Positions 26,372 through 41,300 of a stretch of DNA of 64,000 bases are shown here, piece after piece. The notes beneath the pieces were generated by a model that did not search any database, had not been told where the DNA came from, and saw nothing but the letters and a program-made list of their open reading frames with translations. The position numbers and the translations under genes were made by a program. The stretch is from Linepithema humile. Its lineage: Eukaryota > Arthropoda > Insecta > Hymenoptera > Formicidae. Where the stretch lies: NCBI RefSeq assembly GCF_040581485.1, contig NC_090132.1, positions 5,467,001 to 5,531,000 on the forward strand, written 5' to 3'. Every line of letters starts with the position of its first letter. Within the stretch, counting starts at the first letter, position 1.

Positions 26372-29300
26372 ATTTTCTCATTCGTTGCTCATAGTTTATA
26401 TAATTTGTGATGAGCGTATTCTCTGACTTCTCTTTGAAAATATTAGACAAACTAAAAATTTTTAATGCTACTTGACGCTCAGACCCGTATAAATAATTTA
26501 AGAAATATCTTCTAAAGTCATAGTTACAAATTCTTCTTAATATTACATAATGCTTAAAACTTTCTTTTGATGTTCCTAATCCGCTTTAGGATGCGATTTT
26601 AGCTACATAAATTATAAATAGCTATATAGCTTATAAATTATTTTAAATTTTATATTACCGACTTTATATATATATTATATGCACTTTTAATTGTGTGTAA
26701 AATTTTGTTCGGTAAGAAAGCGATGAAAACATGATATGAAACGAAAGTGGAGAATTATGAGAAGTTCTCTGAATCATTCTGTAACGATGTAGCACGAAAG
26801 AAGGATTAGTTGCGCGATATAGACTGAAATTCGTCGTGTACTTCAGCTGTTTCCCACGTATCGTCGCTGACTATATTGGGTGTGTAATTTACTTCCTATT
26901 CAGACGAAACTGCGCTCGGTAATCCAGCCGCCATTACTCAACATCAATGAAAATTTTATAATACATATATTGCCGCTGCTATAAAAAATGTACCATTGCG
27001 ATAATGATTATTCCAATCGACGAGGATTTTAATCACTTTGTTTGTCGTCGCAAAGAAGAAGTAGGTCAGAAGGTAAAATAGAAACTTCATTACGTTTTGC
27101 AAAAAAATTCTTTGAAAACATTACTTTTTTATTAGTTTCACCATTTACACACATGAGACATTAATTTTATATTTATTTCTACGAAATTAAGAGCGTCGTT
27201 AGAGAGTTGCGTGCAGAAATTTGATAGTTAAGTATCAACTAACGAAGTATGGAAATAACGCGGATATAATTTATGCTGGCAATTAAAACCATTTGCACAT
27301 ATGCTGGACGTTTCCGCACGTTGAAACTTACGGTCAACCTGAAACGTGTGGGAGAAAATACGTGACCGTCGCGTCGGAACGACACGTGAACAGCATTGAA
27401 AATGCACTTACATTTGTTTTTGCATTTTCCTTGCATTCTTAAAAACGTCGTCAACAAATAAAGTCTTCGATCGATTTCTAGTAACTGTCTCTAATAATTG
27501 TGGATGCTGTACCATTGCAATAATGATACACAAAAAAGAAAACAAAATACGTAGAAAATATTGGCGATTCCTGTTATTGATATTAAATTCAATCGATTTT
27601 AATATCAAATAAAAAAACGTAGAAAATTTTATTGCTTTATTTTTTTTTATTCTATTTATTGTTTTACTCTCTACATACCTAAACCTTTAAAATATAAATT
27701 TTCCTAAAACACGACTGATTCTACGACTAATTCCTGGAATGTAATTTATTTAGAAATTTAATTTCTGTCAGAAACATAATTTCGGCAAATATGCAAAATA
27801 CAAATATTATAAACGTTGAAAAAACAATTTTTTGTAACTGTTATTCAAGGAAAATAAAATATTTCTGTAATATATAGGAAATGGAATTCTGATAATTAAA
27901 GAATTTTCTAGTTTATCATGAAGGACGCTTTCACAATAGGAAAAAGGAGGAATCTATCTGTGAGGAATTTATCTGTTAATTTGTAGTTTTTCTAAAGTAT
28001 CTAATATCAATTTTTATTCGGCATATTATTGGAAATCGATTTATTCAAAATATTTAGAATGAACAGGACGAAAATTATTCCGCATGGCATCATTACAAAA
28101 ATTGATAAAGCAGAATTATAATGTAATGTATTACGATGAATTATGAAGTATAAAATTCTTTTACAAAAAATACAAAAATTAACTTCATTGCAGTATTCAT
28201 TTTAGAATTTTCTTATAAAAATATAATTTTATTTATTTCTTTTTTTAATGCCATAAAAGATACTTTAATACAGTTCTACATACAAATTAATTTTCTTTTT
28301 TTTTGCATTTTAAAAAAACGAACTACATTATTTATATTATTTTAAACGCTTTCTTAAATAGATATATATACAATTTGAAATCCTAGAGTATCTATTTGCA
28401 TCACACTTTATCGATTATTCATTAATTCTCGTGTTGCGCGTTTAATCGAGTGCATTCAAACGCGAATTGATTTGTTCCACACATTCCGAAACGTATTCAA
28501 ACGAGTAATTTTACGGCGATGTAAACAAGGGACTAAACTAGGCCAGTTTATGTACACTAACATGGGGTTCATTTCCGTCATTGTAAGTCAGTATGCTTTG
28601 TCGACGGCCTTTAGCTGTCAAAATTTATTTGACAGTCGTGTACTATGACGAAGAAAATAGGCGGTCGTTATTCATAAAATATAGAGCAACTTTTCGGTAG
28701 CGAGGAATCAATAAAACGAAATTGCATTGCTCCAGTATGAGCGTCGTCTAACTTTTGAATATGCAAAGCCTTCGCTGCACTCGGATGCGCTTGGGACATC
28801 TACATGTTAGAAACCGATACTGCACAGGGGAGTAGGTTGCACTCCGAGCGTGTCGCGATGAAAATTCATATACACGCCCCGTATACGGCAGTATAATTGT
28901 CCACTTTTAATTCTGATTGCCGCGCAAGGATGGAAAAATTAGAACGTGTGACTCTTCGATCAATGTCGGCCGTTCTCTGTGGGAAGGACAGGGATTATCC
29001 AAGAGATTCATGTATTCGTAATACAAAAAGTTCGATATATCATGTGTTTTCGGAGTTTCTCGCTTATACGCCCATCAACCGCGCCTCGTGTCTATGAATT
29101 AATATTAGGATTCACGCAGATGCCATATTCTATATGTCCCATTATGGGAAATCTCCCATTTATGTCGGAATGATGACAAGCGCGTAATGTATATATGCGT
29201 TTATGCGCTAACGTGCGGTTGCTAGATTAACAAAAGTAATGCCAAACTGGATGTAATAAACAAGGGCGTGGAGAAGATACGAAATAGGAAATGATCAGAA

Positions 29301-32300
29301 ATTTCAGAATATGATATCGTGGATATTGCAATAGAAATATAAAATCTGAAAATATAGAATTAAGCAATTATGCATTACGTATTATTTGGATCGAAATGCC
29401 TAAAAATGAGTAAATCTAATTTTAATAAATTGAATTTTTTGAACTATAAATAGGAGACCTCACGTCACTTTTGTATTCTTAATTTCATGTGTCTCTAAAT
29501 CTGCTTGTTTATCTGAAATTACATCTGATTTTAATTCCACTTCCCTGATCATAATTGATAACAGGATAAATAATATTCTGCTCTGCTTTGCTTATTTTCG
29601 AGCTTAATTTAAATCGGGGATCGTGATATAATGCGAGTTGGTAAACTGCAGGAAAGACTCGAAAATTAAACTTTCGCTGTGAAATATCTAGCGAAACGTC
29701 GTGTGCATTAGCGTCCGCCACAAAGCGCCGGTGATGAATTAATGACTATATTAACATTCTATGAATTAATGAACAGATTATAAGTTCATTACACGACTTG
29801 AGATTATACAGTTAACTGTGCCGTGTGATACACTGTAACGTTCTTTGACGTTGGTATTCTCTACCATATTTCTCGTTAAAGCAAATGCACTTTTGACGTG
29901 AGACCAACATGAATTTATCGTAAAATTTCATAGAATCTCTTAATTATCGTAGTGCCGTCTAGTGCATCGTTCGCTAATTATAAGTTCCGCTGTGTGCTTA
30001 GTTCGTGAAATGTTACTAGTTACATCTTGTTAACCAGTTTATTGCTCCGCGGCAAAGCCTGAACTTCCTAGCACAATAACCATACTAGTTACAGTTATGA
30101 GACATTGCAGGTTGACATAGGTATTGAGTATACGTGACAGCTGTCTAAAACGCTAAAAACTATTCTCCGCGTGTTAACACCTTTTTAATTATGTTTATTA
30201 ATTTCAGTATATTTATATTTTCTCTCTTATGAAGAATTTAAATTAATCTTTCGATATAATTTCACGTGTACAATCAATTTCCAATGTAAACTCTCGCGAT
30301 TATACCGTATTTATTTCTATTTATCAATTTACTAAAATAAATACAAATATTTACGATAGAAATAATTTTGTCAAAGTTCGCAGAAGTAGAAATTTATAAA
30401 AAGAAAAGTTTTGCAATATTTACATGAAGAATTTGTAGAAGCAATTTCATTAAAACAAGGATTTATATGTGCCGAAAAAATTTCAACTTTTATTATTACT
30501 TTATTTAAAGTGTTTTTATATGCAAAGTTTTAAGAGACGATAATACTTAGCCACAGACTGAATACCTCCCGGAGAGACATTAGTTTTCATTTAGTTGCGT
30601 GGGTCTTAACTTTTCAATTTAACGGGAAACATTCTAACGTGACTTTTGATCATTACTCTCTCTCTCTCTTCCTTAATTTACGACATCCGTTTAAAAATTT
30701 AACAATGCGTGGCGCAAAGGTTCACGGAGTAAAAAAGTAAGTCCCGTAAGTCCCGACAACGAAGGATGGAAGAGTTAATTAGCCCACAAGGATTTTGACC
30801 GCAACATAAAACCACCACAATAGCCAGTCCCTTCGATAAGCCCGGTCAAGTCAGGGGAAACGGGGATTATGTCGTGCGCTGTACATTGTCCACGTTTTAG
30901 CAAAGAGCCGTTTGCAACGATATATCCCACGGCGTTTGGCACGATTCCAGCCGCCCCTTTCGGCCGAAACTCGGTCCTCTAATCTGCAAAACTTCCGGCG
31001 TAAATTTTCGTCTAAGAACATCCTTCCCCGGGGAGGGACGACTTTCGAGCTTGCCTGCGGGGAGGGGCGTAGTACCCACGAGGGTGCCTCAATCGAGGAG
31101 GCAAATGGAAAAGGACGTAATTCGCGAGACTTGGCAAGAGGAAACGCGTACGTGGTATATATTTCGCTTCGCAGTGCTGCTTCCACCGGAAGTTTAATAA
31201 GTTATCGCACTCTAAATTGCCGGCGAGTCGCCGGATTTTTCATATCAAATAAAACCACAAGCGCTGAAATTTCCTGTTGTCCTTTGTTACGGAATTGGGT
31301 TTGCGCCGTGTTTGCATTGCAGTGAATCGTTGATCAATTAAAACGATGTTGACCTTTTTACTTGATTAAAGGAAAAATAACAATATTGTTACAAACTTTA
31401 CACCGCAAGGAGGGAAGAATTTATATCGCGGTTACGCTTTACACAACTAATAAAAATACCAAAGTGTTACAATAATATTCAATATTGATTGTGATAATGT
31501 TAAAAACCAAAAGTTTACTTTACACTTTGATAATGTTTTCCGTAATTAATAAACAGTTTAAAGCGAAATAATTTGCTAGCGAATAATTATACTCAATAAA
31601 TATGTAAATTTATCGCATCTCTATAGAGAAATTTAATGCTACATAAACGTGAAATATTTATTGAACAAGAAATATGTTTATTGTGTGCATGTGTGTGTGT
31701 GTGTGTGTGTGCGTGTGTGTGTGTGTTGCGTGTGTGTGTGAGAGAGAGAGGACTCTTTCTGCATTTATACAAATTAGAATCTGCGGTATAATAATTCACA
31801 AAGTAATGTGGTTGTAGAAAGGACGGATCGAATATCGCGTGAATAATTGCGATTCTCCCACGTAAGCGCAATAGATCAGTTTGATCAATTTCCCTATTCT
31901 CTACCGCACAGCCAATTAACACCATGGATGAGTAAACGGGCGCATCGAATAGCGCTATTCGAGCAATTCCGCTAATTAGCTCGTAACGCTGCACACGCCG
32001 CGCGTGTCTTACGTATTCGGGTGCACGCATGTGTCATTGTATACGTACGTACACCACGCATCCGGTGTCAAAAAGCTTTGAATGACCGCGATGATGTATC
32101 AGATCAGATGATTAATTCCGGACTCGCACCGTTGCTTCGTTCTCGATAATTGATTAATCATTCATTCTCCGCGTAGAATACACGATCAGTTTTTAGCCGG
32201 TGCGCCTGTACTTGCTCATAATACTCATGAAATACTTATTTTATCCTTCGTTCTCAACTGTCAGTAATATTCTGATCTCGCAAAAAGATACAGACAGAAA

Positions 32301-35300
32301 CAGCCCGGTAGTACAGCATTTTCATTAAAGAATTAACAACATGAGAGATTCACAAAGAGTTGATTAATATGTGTGTGTGTGTATGTGTGTGTATCGCATT
32401 TGGCATTACATTCGAGCTTTTCACGAGCTTGGCGTGGTACATTCATTATGTGATAATGTTCTGATGTTTGAGATTTCGAAATATACTATAATTTTTGAAA
32501 ATAAAATTCCCTTAAGAACATTGTGTGTTCGTATAATGAGTATTTATTGGTGCACGGACAAATTGGCTTTTATATTTCTGCATTACATTTGACGAATTCG
32601 TTCGGCATTCATTTATTTTATCTTTTGTTCGTTTCGCATAGACATTACATTGAAAAATGCAATTATTTCTCTAATATTCCGGTTCGGTAAATCGTCCATT
32701 GTTTGTTGTTTTCTCAGATATGTCATCCTATCCTAATTGATTTTTCTTTCTTGGCACTTTATCCTGTCCGACTTCGCGCCGAGGGTTCCTGCCGAGGCTT
32801 CGCGACGTAATCCTTCGGATTGCCGAGGATTCCCGGAATTCATTTTTGTTTGAAAGAATATAGGGCACGGCGAAAAAAAATCGATATGGCCGTGGCGCAA
32901 AAATAAAAGTCCGCGTCGGCTGTGAGTTATATCGCGGACTCTCTCCCCTCTTATAGCTTACGCGCTGTAAAAAATCCAAGCGGGGATAACGCGACCATTG
33001 TTGCGGATGATACTATCGGGGGCTGGGTAGTGGTCATCGTGGATAGCGAAAATTGATCGGTAACGTTTTGCTAACCTGCAACTGGCTTCGGCAGGCCGTT
33101 TAAGGGCTCATCGATATTCAATTTTCGCTCTATTATCGTTATTTGACTATCGAATATCGCAATTCACTGCATGCGTTTTATGTGTACATATCTAAATTGA
33201 CCAATTAATATCACATAATTGCTAAATGTTATGTATACAATATACAATGCTCCATTTGTTTAAACTGTCTAAAGATAATTGCTAGATTAATTAGTTGTAT
33301 TGTATTTCAAAATATATCCCATCGTGTATCTCGAAATTTATGCGTGTAATGATAAAAATTATTTTAAATAATTAAATTATACAAATTGATAATAATTATT
33401 TTTAGAATCTATAATAATTTTGTGTTAATATTATAAAGTAAAAACTCATCTGCATTTGAGGATATTTTAAAATAAAAATATTTTGCAAATAAAATATTTT
33501 TCCAACATATTGGTTACAATCTGCACAACTAGTGCACGAAGAAATATTGATTGCGGGAATATAATTTTTTTTATATCTTCTGCCAATATCTGAGAACAAT
33601 ATACGTTGCCTGAAAGAACGAGAAGAAAGCAATATACAATTTGCTAAAGTTGCCATTTCATCAAACATCGAGTCCAAGGTAAATTGCTCAGCCGTGTTGA
33701 AATCCGTACCCTTTGCAATTGCTAAATTACTCACGCATCTCCGACCACTAATTAATGTTTTACTTGCAATTTGCTGTAGATTACGTAAGCTGCCGTTATC
33801 CTAGAATCGATTCAAAATGATTCGTAATGATCGAAAAGCATGATAATGAATCTTATCACTTATACAAGATGTAAAAAATATTTATGTAGTTTACTCTTAT
33901 TTAAATAATGCGATAATTTCTCGAATATTTCAGCTATATAATTTTTAATATTAATGGTGCTTAAGAATTAAATAAACCACGAAACAATGAGTTAAATATT
34001 ACTATAAAATATTAAGAAATCGGGAACATTTTAATTTAACTAATAATTACATATCTGTGTTATCTTTTTGAAACAACACTAATATTATATTATGGCTCAA
34101 AAATCGAAAAACGGAAATATTATTTGTAGAAATATAAAATATTTATATTCCCATAAGAAATATAAAAAATAAACTAAAAATCTTATAAAACAGATAAATC
34201 AAATAAATATTTTACAAATTAATAAGACACGGGAAATTGAAGAAACAACAGAAAGTAACGGAGCAGGTTTTCTGAAAATAACTATATTTGTATTGCGCAT
34301 ACTGTGTGATACGGTTTATCTTACAGTGATGCACTTGATGGAGATATGCTTGAAACATCAACTAACAATAAATGGCGAATGTTTGCTGTATGTACGTTTA
34401 TATGTACAGTTGTTTGTCAGAGTCGCACCGCAGTTATCCTGCCGACGAATGGAACGCGTGCATATTAATTAATTCTAGCTCCAGCTTCCTAAGTGACGAC
34501 CTAATTTCACACGGTTGCCCGAATACAGGAAGGTCTGGGGTAAACTACGTTCCGGCGAGTTTGGCGCGATTCTTGCGCCGGGAATTGGGATTTAGTGGGT
34601 GTACCTAACGTGATTAGCCGATCGGCGCGTTTCACGCGTGTGCCGTTCGCATCGGACGGGCAGACTTTGATCCGATAATCCGCTTATTTTGCAAAGGGCC
34701 GACAATTTGGTAGTGAAAACATGCGGGGAGGAAGGAGGGGGAACATGCATATGCTGGAAAATGATGCGTCATCTCGGTATCGTTGAAATTGTGCCATAAA
34801 CAACAATATTCATCATGCATAAGGATCGGTATCAGAGATAGATTTGCTTTCATCCAAGTTACAGTGCGAATAACTCCGTTCATGAATTCAATAAATTAAC
34901 GAAGAGCGATTGTCAAAGGAAAGCGTTCTTTGCAAAAAATCTATAATTGAATAAATTTATCAAGAAATATTGCACGGCAATGTGAGATCTTGTATGAAAA
35001 ATAATTTTACCAAATTTATGATTATGTTGAAAAATTATTATAATACGGTGTTTTCGTAATATCAATTATGCACGGCGCACGATTTCTTTGCGACTTTTAA
35101 AGCGATAGTTAAAATCGATTATGCACCCGCTATAAGGATGCGAAACATTTTGTTGCCTTTGAAATTCTAATGAACTTATGATACGGGGCAAGTTGAGTTC
35201 AATAGCATTATTTACGTTATGCTGATGTACGTAACACAGTATAGGCCATTAACGTCCTACTCTTCGACATTTTCTATGTAAAGTGCACCATTCTTCTGCT

Positions 35301-38300
35301 TTTAACAACTTATTTTCATTGATTTCATAAATCAAATTAAAATTTGTAAATATTTCAGATTTTAATTAGGTATATAACACACGTTTCCCTTCATATTTGT
35401 GCGATATATTTCTCCTTTGCTGTCAGATCTTACGTAGGAAACGTCAAACTCGACTCCGATATCTTGGTTAATTATTTCTAGCAGCGGAACGGAAGAACGT
35501 CACTGTCAGAACACAGAATAAACGGGAATACGGGATCTCAGCGTTCTGTAGTTTACCCGATGATTCGTAGCGATGTGATACAAACGAAAGATATAATTAG
35601 AAACGAAACGTCGACGGATGTGATGAAAAACGTTTGTCGAAGCGGCAGGAAATAATCATCCTTTTAAATTAAAAGAAGTAATTAAAATCATGATTCGCAT
35701 GCATTCGTTGAAGAATCGAAGTAGTTGCGAATGTTGGGATAACAAAGTTTTGAATCTCATCGTGCTGATCGCAGGATATGAAATAAAATTTTATCGTAGC
35801 TTTCATTATATGAGACGAGCTAGCTAGCTTGGTAATTGATAATTATATATGTAGAATATTTTAATTATAGCTTTGCTAAAAGATAAGTGTAGATAAATGA
35901 ATCGCGTGTTAAATGCAATGTTTGAACAAAGATAGTAATTGTGTTTCTTTTATTCATAGGCGCTTAAATATATGTTTATTATTCTGTGTTGAATATTAAT
36001 TATTACGAAAAAAAAATTTTCTAAAAACATTTCAAAATTAACTGCAGTTATAAATTATAATAATTTATGACGTTATAATAAATAATAATAATAATAATAA
36101 TAATAATATAATAAATAATAATAATATAATAAATAATAATAATATAATAATTTTGCTTTTTAACTTTATGGAAAAGTTTGTATAAAAAATAAATATTTAG
36201 TAAGTACATTTTCAAAGGACAGTGGAATTAATGAATCATAGAAAATTAATCATCTATATATATAGAGAGAGATCTCAAACAGCCTTTAGAATTTGCTCTA
36301 AAATGTAGCGGACGTAGTATTCACGCCGAAGTACATTAAAACTTGTTGAGTCATCAAATCCTATAATGAAGTTTACGGAGTTTTCATTGTTAAATTGATT
36401 AATGAATAAAATTCCGAAATCCTTTCCGAATTGGAAGTTTCAAACATATTTTAGCTTAATGGTCTTTAATACTATCTTGACATTAATAATTTAAAAATAA
36501 TTAAAAAGAAGTTTTAAAAAAGATAATTGTTTGAGGAATAATTTTCTCATTACAACTCTATAACAAATCTATAAGATAAATCATCAAATAATATTTATGT
36601 ATAAGATTTATTAATATATTTTGTCATATTTTTTGTGCTATTCTTGATTCAACATAATTATATAGATCTCCGGAATAAAATAATAGAATAAGGTTATGTC
36701 AAGAAATATTATGTAAAGGAGTATTTCAGAGCTGACATCAAGCACAGGAATATTAGAACAATATTTTATCAGAGTACATGCGCTGAGAAGAAACGCCGCT
36801 GGCACGGACCATAATATATTATGAATAGCCTGCACAAAGTATATAAGAGCTTTATCAGCTATTCAGCAAAAAATTCATCTTAACGGCAAGCGTATCCTCC
36901 ACAAATGGCGGATTTACCGAAGCGGATGGATGATAAATTCTTGCCTGTGTCGTCATCGAAATGCCGCGGTTCTCGCGACGCAGGCGTTTCAAACTTTAAT
37001 GAGGTGACGAAAGAATTTCTCGAATAAAACGGTACGACGAACAAAGATGGATTTATGTCGCGAATGGAACGTCGACAGGTGAAGTTAAACTTTGTCGGCA
37101 TTTCTGATGGAATTCCTATCAAACTTGCGAAACCTAATACCACCGTTAATGGTTAAAAAGTTACAAAACGATAGTAAAAATCTCAAACAGATGCTCAGCG
37201 GCACATTAAGATACGATAATAGCTTTAGAAGAGAAAAAGATAAAAGAAAGAGAAAGAAATCCAAGGTGCTTACTTATTTTTTACTTTCCATCTAAAATGA
37301 AGATTTATTTACTATGTGTTTTCGATGAAAAAAAATGTTCTCAATATGATATTTTTGAGAATTTTTATAATGCGCGCGCACACACCAAAGAAATCTCGTA
37401 ATAATTTTCTCCGTAGCGAAGCATTATGGAATGGTCTTCTTTGTCGCGTACGTGACAATTCTGTTTCTATGAACGAAGGAAGCAAGCGCATTCTGAAATA
37501 TCTTTCGCGACAATTCATAACGCGATTATGAGCCAAGCCTGACAATTTCTGGAAAGCATCAACGCGTTAGAACGCGCTTTCGCTCGCAGTGGAAATCCAA
37601 CCAACGAGACTTAGTAGAAATATCCGCTATCGCATTAATTTATTATCGCAGATGGATCGGCGCTGTATTGTGAAAACGATAAAGGATGCGGATTTATAAT
37701 GAGATCGCTTCGCCGATTAATAAAGCGGTACTTCGTTTGCGGTTCTCCGACGAACATCCGCTCGTTTACGGATGCGATTGCGAAAGGAATATCGCTGGCG
37801 ACGGACGCAAAAGGAAGCTAAAGTTTACCGCAATTCCGCGGCTCAGCACCGTAAATCCAACGTAGTGAAAGAGACGATCACGGAGTTATATATAGCGCTG
37901 TCCCCTTTGAGCCTTTTCGGCAGCAAGGGTGATAAATTCTGCTCTTTTGCTCGATAACGCTTCTTTATTTCGAAGCCACTTCATGCTCAAAAAAGCTCTT
38001 TCCCGTATTTTTATGCGTGTTTTTACATTTTTACATTTTCTTTTCTAACAATTTTTGATTTAACAAATTGTTGACTCGGTAAATTTACTTTGCGTTCTGT
38101 CTCATACATTTTATCATACCTTTTAATTCGAAGCTTAAAGCTGCGTAAAATATATATTTGCTGATGACAAAGTTAATTCAATTTATAAATGTTCACTCAT
38201 ATTAAAGTATTGTATAATAAATAAAAAGAAATTGTCTTTGATATCGTAATTTGCGTTCTCCATAACACTTTGTAATAATACTTTGTCGGCCAAAACGAAG

Positions 38301-41300
38301 AAATATCTTGTGCACAACTGCTGTCCGTTTGTGATTTTCCGTACTCGAGATTTTAAAAGAAACTTTTTATAAGAGAAGTTTTTCCCTTCGATGTAAATTT
38401 CAATGCAAAATTTATGCAAATGCATGCAAACATCTAAATGCATTAATAGTGCCGCAAAGAAATTTAATGTTTGGCGAAATGGCATTCCAGTCTTAGTTCG
38501 GTGCTTTAGTTTAATTATTCGTCCGTCTTTATGCATTTATTTGCGAACGCTGGAAACTGCACCATATCTTCCTGTACGACTAGCAATAGCTTTCGGAAGC
38601 TAAAGTTCCGTGGTAGGTAAAGTGCATGCGAAATAACCTTACCTCCTCCCAGACGAGCTGCTTACTAACTCCCGGTCGAAGATTCATAATTTTCAACTCC
38701 GCCGCCTTTAACACACCGTCTTGAGTGAACTCGACGTTCGGCTTTCCCTGATCACCTTCAACGGAGACGTTCTTCAAATACCTAAAGAGAATAAGGAATG
38801 TGTGTTATAATACATAAAGTCAAAAAACTGAGAGTATATATTTCATAAGAATTATAATTGAAAATACATATTATTCAAAGGCATCAGATAATATAATGTC
38901 AATATTTAAAATATCAAATCGTGGAATCAACTCTTGTGGCAAGAGAATAATTATATTCCTGTTTTATAAAATTCTGCAAATTTGCTGTATTAAAGAAAAA
39001 TCTTCCATAACGAAATTACTCGGACGGAAATTCCGCGAGTCAGAATATTATGCGTGTTTATTCAACAAATACATCTATCTTCATTTCGAAAAATTATGCG
39101 AAATTACTTGAAAAATAGATCCCCAGTGCTCCATCGTGATTCACCGGCACCCTCGCAACTCAGCTGTGTGTTCAAACTACGATTTGCATTTTTTGGGTCG
39201 TTGACGAAGTCCTCGACACCGTAAGCGTAGACCTTGATTGCCGTTGTAATCTCGCTTACCAAGCTCTCGCTACTTGTATCGAAATGCACGCCTGCAAGAG
39301 GAAAAAAAAAGCATTGAAGCGGGTTCGTTAAAGCGATTTCATTACCGGTGGGATTTATGTTGGCTCGCAGGATGATGATCGATTCAATCGTACCAGCGCA
39401 TAAAGGCAGAGATTTTCAGTATTTTTCACCTTCCTCCGACGATGGTAATCGGATGGAAACGAACGACCAACCGAGCGAGCTTGTAAATAATTCACGAGAC
39501 ACGGATTCTATTTCTCAATATAGAGCTTATTGCTCGGCCTCTTTGATACTAGCGGCCTCGCGCTTGTGGACGTTTACAGAAATTGGATTTTTGCAGTAAC
39601 TGGGTTCCAACTTGTTCTGGCTTTTGCTTATTCACTTCTAAATAAAGTCGCGGTTCTGTATTAAATATATCTGTCTAAGAAAGGCATGTATCGCATGCCA
39701 ACAACAAAATATAATTTTGACTTCAAAATAGAATGTATTTGGAAATTTTTATTCTTTATAAACTTTTAATTCTGGACATCAAATATTAAATAATTCGCGT
39801 CATTCAAATAAAAAAAAAAAAAGGAAAAATGTATTTTGTAGATATAACGCAATACAAAAGACAAAAAAAATAGGTAACAATTTTTTTTCAATTTCACAAT
39901 AAATTTTTTCGCGGAAAGCCCAATTGTCATCGTCGATTTTATTTCGCTCTCGAATGTTCGTTTGCCAACTGTCGCTTCTCATATTCGAAGTATATATTTC
40001 TTTTTGCCCAGAATTTTCACGAAAAATTTGCACGTGGCAAGACGTTTCATTCGACCAGATTTTCATGCGATATAGTGTGCCAACCATATTTCCATGAATA
40101 TCGAAAGTGCCAGCGGATGTGAGACGCGAGGATAAATCGATGTATTGCAAGGCCGAGAAATGTCGGCCATTCATGCAACAATTGTCGTGTCTTCTGCTTT
40201 CTGTTCGACAACGTAAAAGTCAAATCAATAAAATTTATTTGCATTGTACAAGCATATTTTTAGATGTGATATTTATTGATCGAGGATTCAACGAGAAATT
40301 CGTACAAAAAAGAATATCTTAAATGTATCGTTGCACGCGCGCGCGCAATTACCAATTTCGTGAAAACAGCTGGTGAAATGATTTTTTGATTAACTTTTCA
40401 ACACTTTTTTACATCATCTAAAATAAGCGTAGCTCTAAAAAGTGAACAATGTGCTCGTATAACATCGAGAACAAGCATTCAATGTTTGCAAGCAACGTTT
40501 TCTCTGCTCGACATGTGGCATTCATATTTAAAAACGCAAGGTGTTTGCATTCTATATAGCACGAGTTTACCATGTTAAAGTTTTAGCTCAGAGAAATTCA
40601 GACGTGAGAGATTCAACTCAAGTTATGTTATTCCATATGGTTCACTGGATGGAATTCGACGAATTTATTTTCCCCTCAAGGATATTCTTGGAAAAATCTT
40701 GAGGAAGAAATCAATTTTCTGTTTCCACGATTCTGGTCACGGTGTGAATAACTCTTTCGTCTATCCGAAAAGCTATGTATTTTTCCTGATAAAAGGCATA
40801 TCCGGAATGTTAACGCATGCATAAACGATGTAAATATTCTCGAATTCACCGCGATGTCTACGTATTCAAAAGAGCTAGCACAAAATAATAAATAAATTTC
40901 GAATAAAATCAACGTCAATGATCAACAAAAATTGCTTTTCTCTCGCTGCGAGCGCATACACTGGATTTTATTTTAAATTATAAGTTCAATCATAAAATTA
41001 GTTACAAAAATAGCCAAATTGATATGCGGTTAACAATATCATACATTGAAAATATTGTTGCAACAAATGTAACTCGATAAAATTATTAATATCCTTAAAA
41101 TTTGTGAATATATTTTAGTCAGTGTTCTACAAATTTGTATAATTAATATCAAAATTAAGAGAGGTAGTGGAGAAGATTTTGCAATGTGTAATTTTATAAA
41201 TACTCGTTGCAGCAAATTTTCATTCAAATTAAAACAATTTAGCTAAAATTGGTTGAACCGTGAATATCTATGCAATAAATGTAAAACATAGTTTATATTA

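Larger units (their letters stand above)
26092..38642 (-). other. Nmdar2 intron 5 (12.5 kb)
   Basis: The largest intron. It carries a (TC)n microsatellite (26328-26369), a compound GT/GA repeat (31683-31750), a TAA-rich microsatellite (36076-36150) and a GC-rich patch at about 30890-31150. Frames of 137-145 codons at 30912-31325 (plus) and 31593-32030 (minus) cover the GC patch and the CA repeat and are probably chance. No nested gene was recognised. Confidence 0.6.

Noticed and set aside
31593..32030. 145-codon minus-strand frame
   Set aside because: It runs through the GT/CA microsatellite (His-Thr repeats) and has no recognisable protein content.
36076..36150. Regularly spaced repeat resembling an array
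   Set aside because: It is a TAA microsatellite. There are no unique spacers, so it is not a CRISPR array, which would not be expected in an animal genome anyway.
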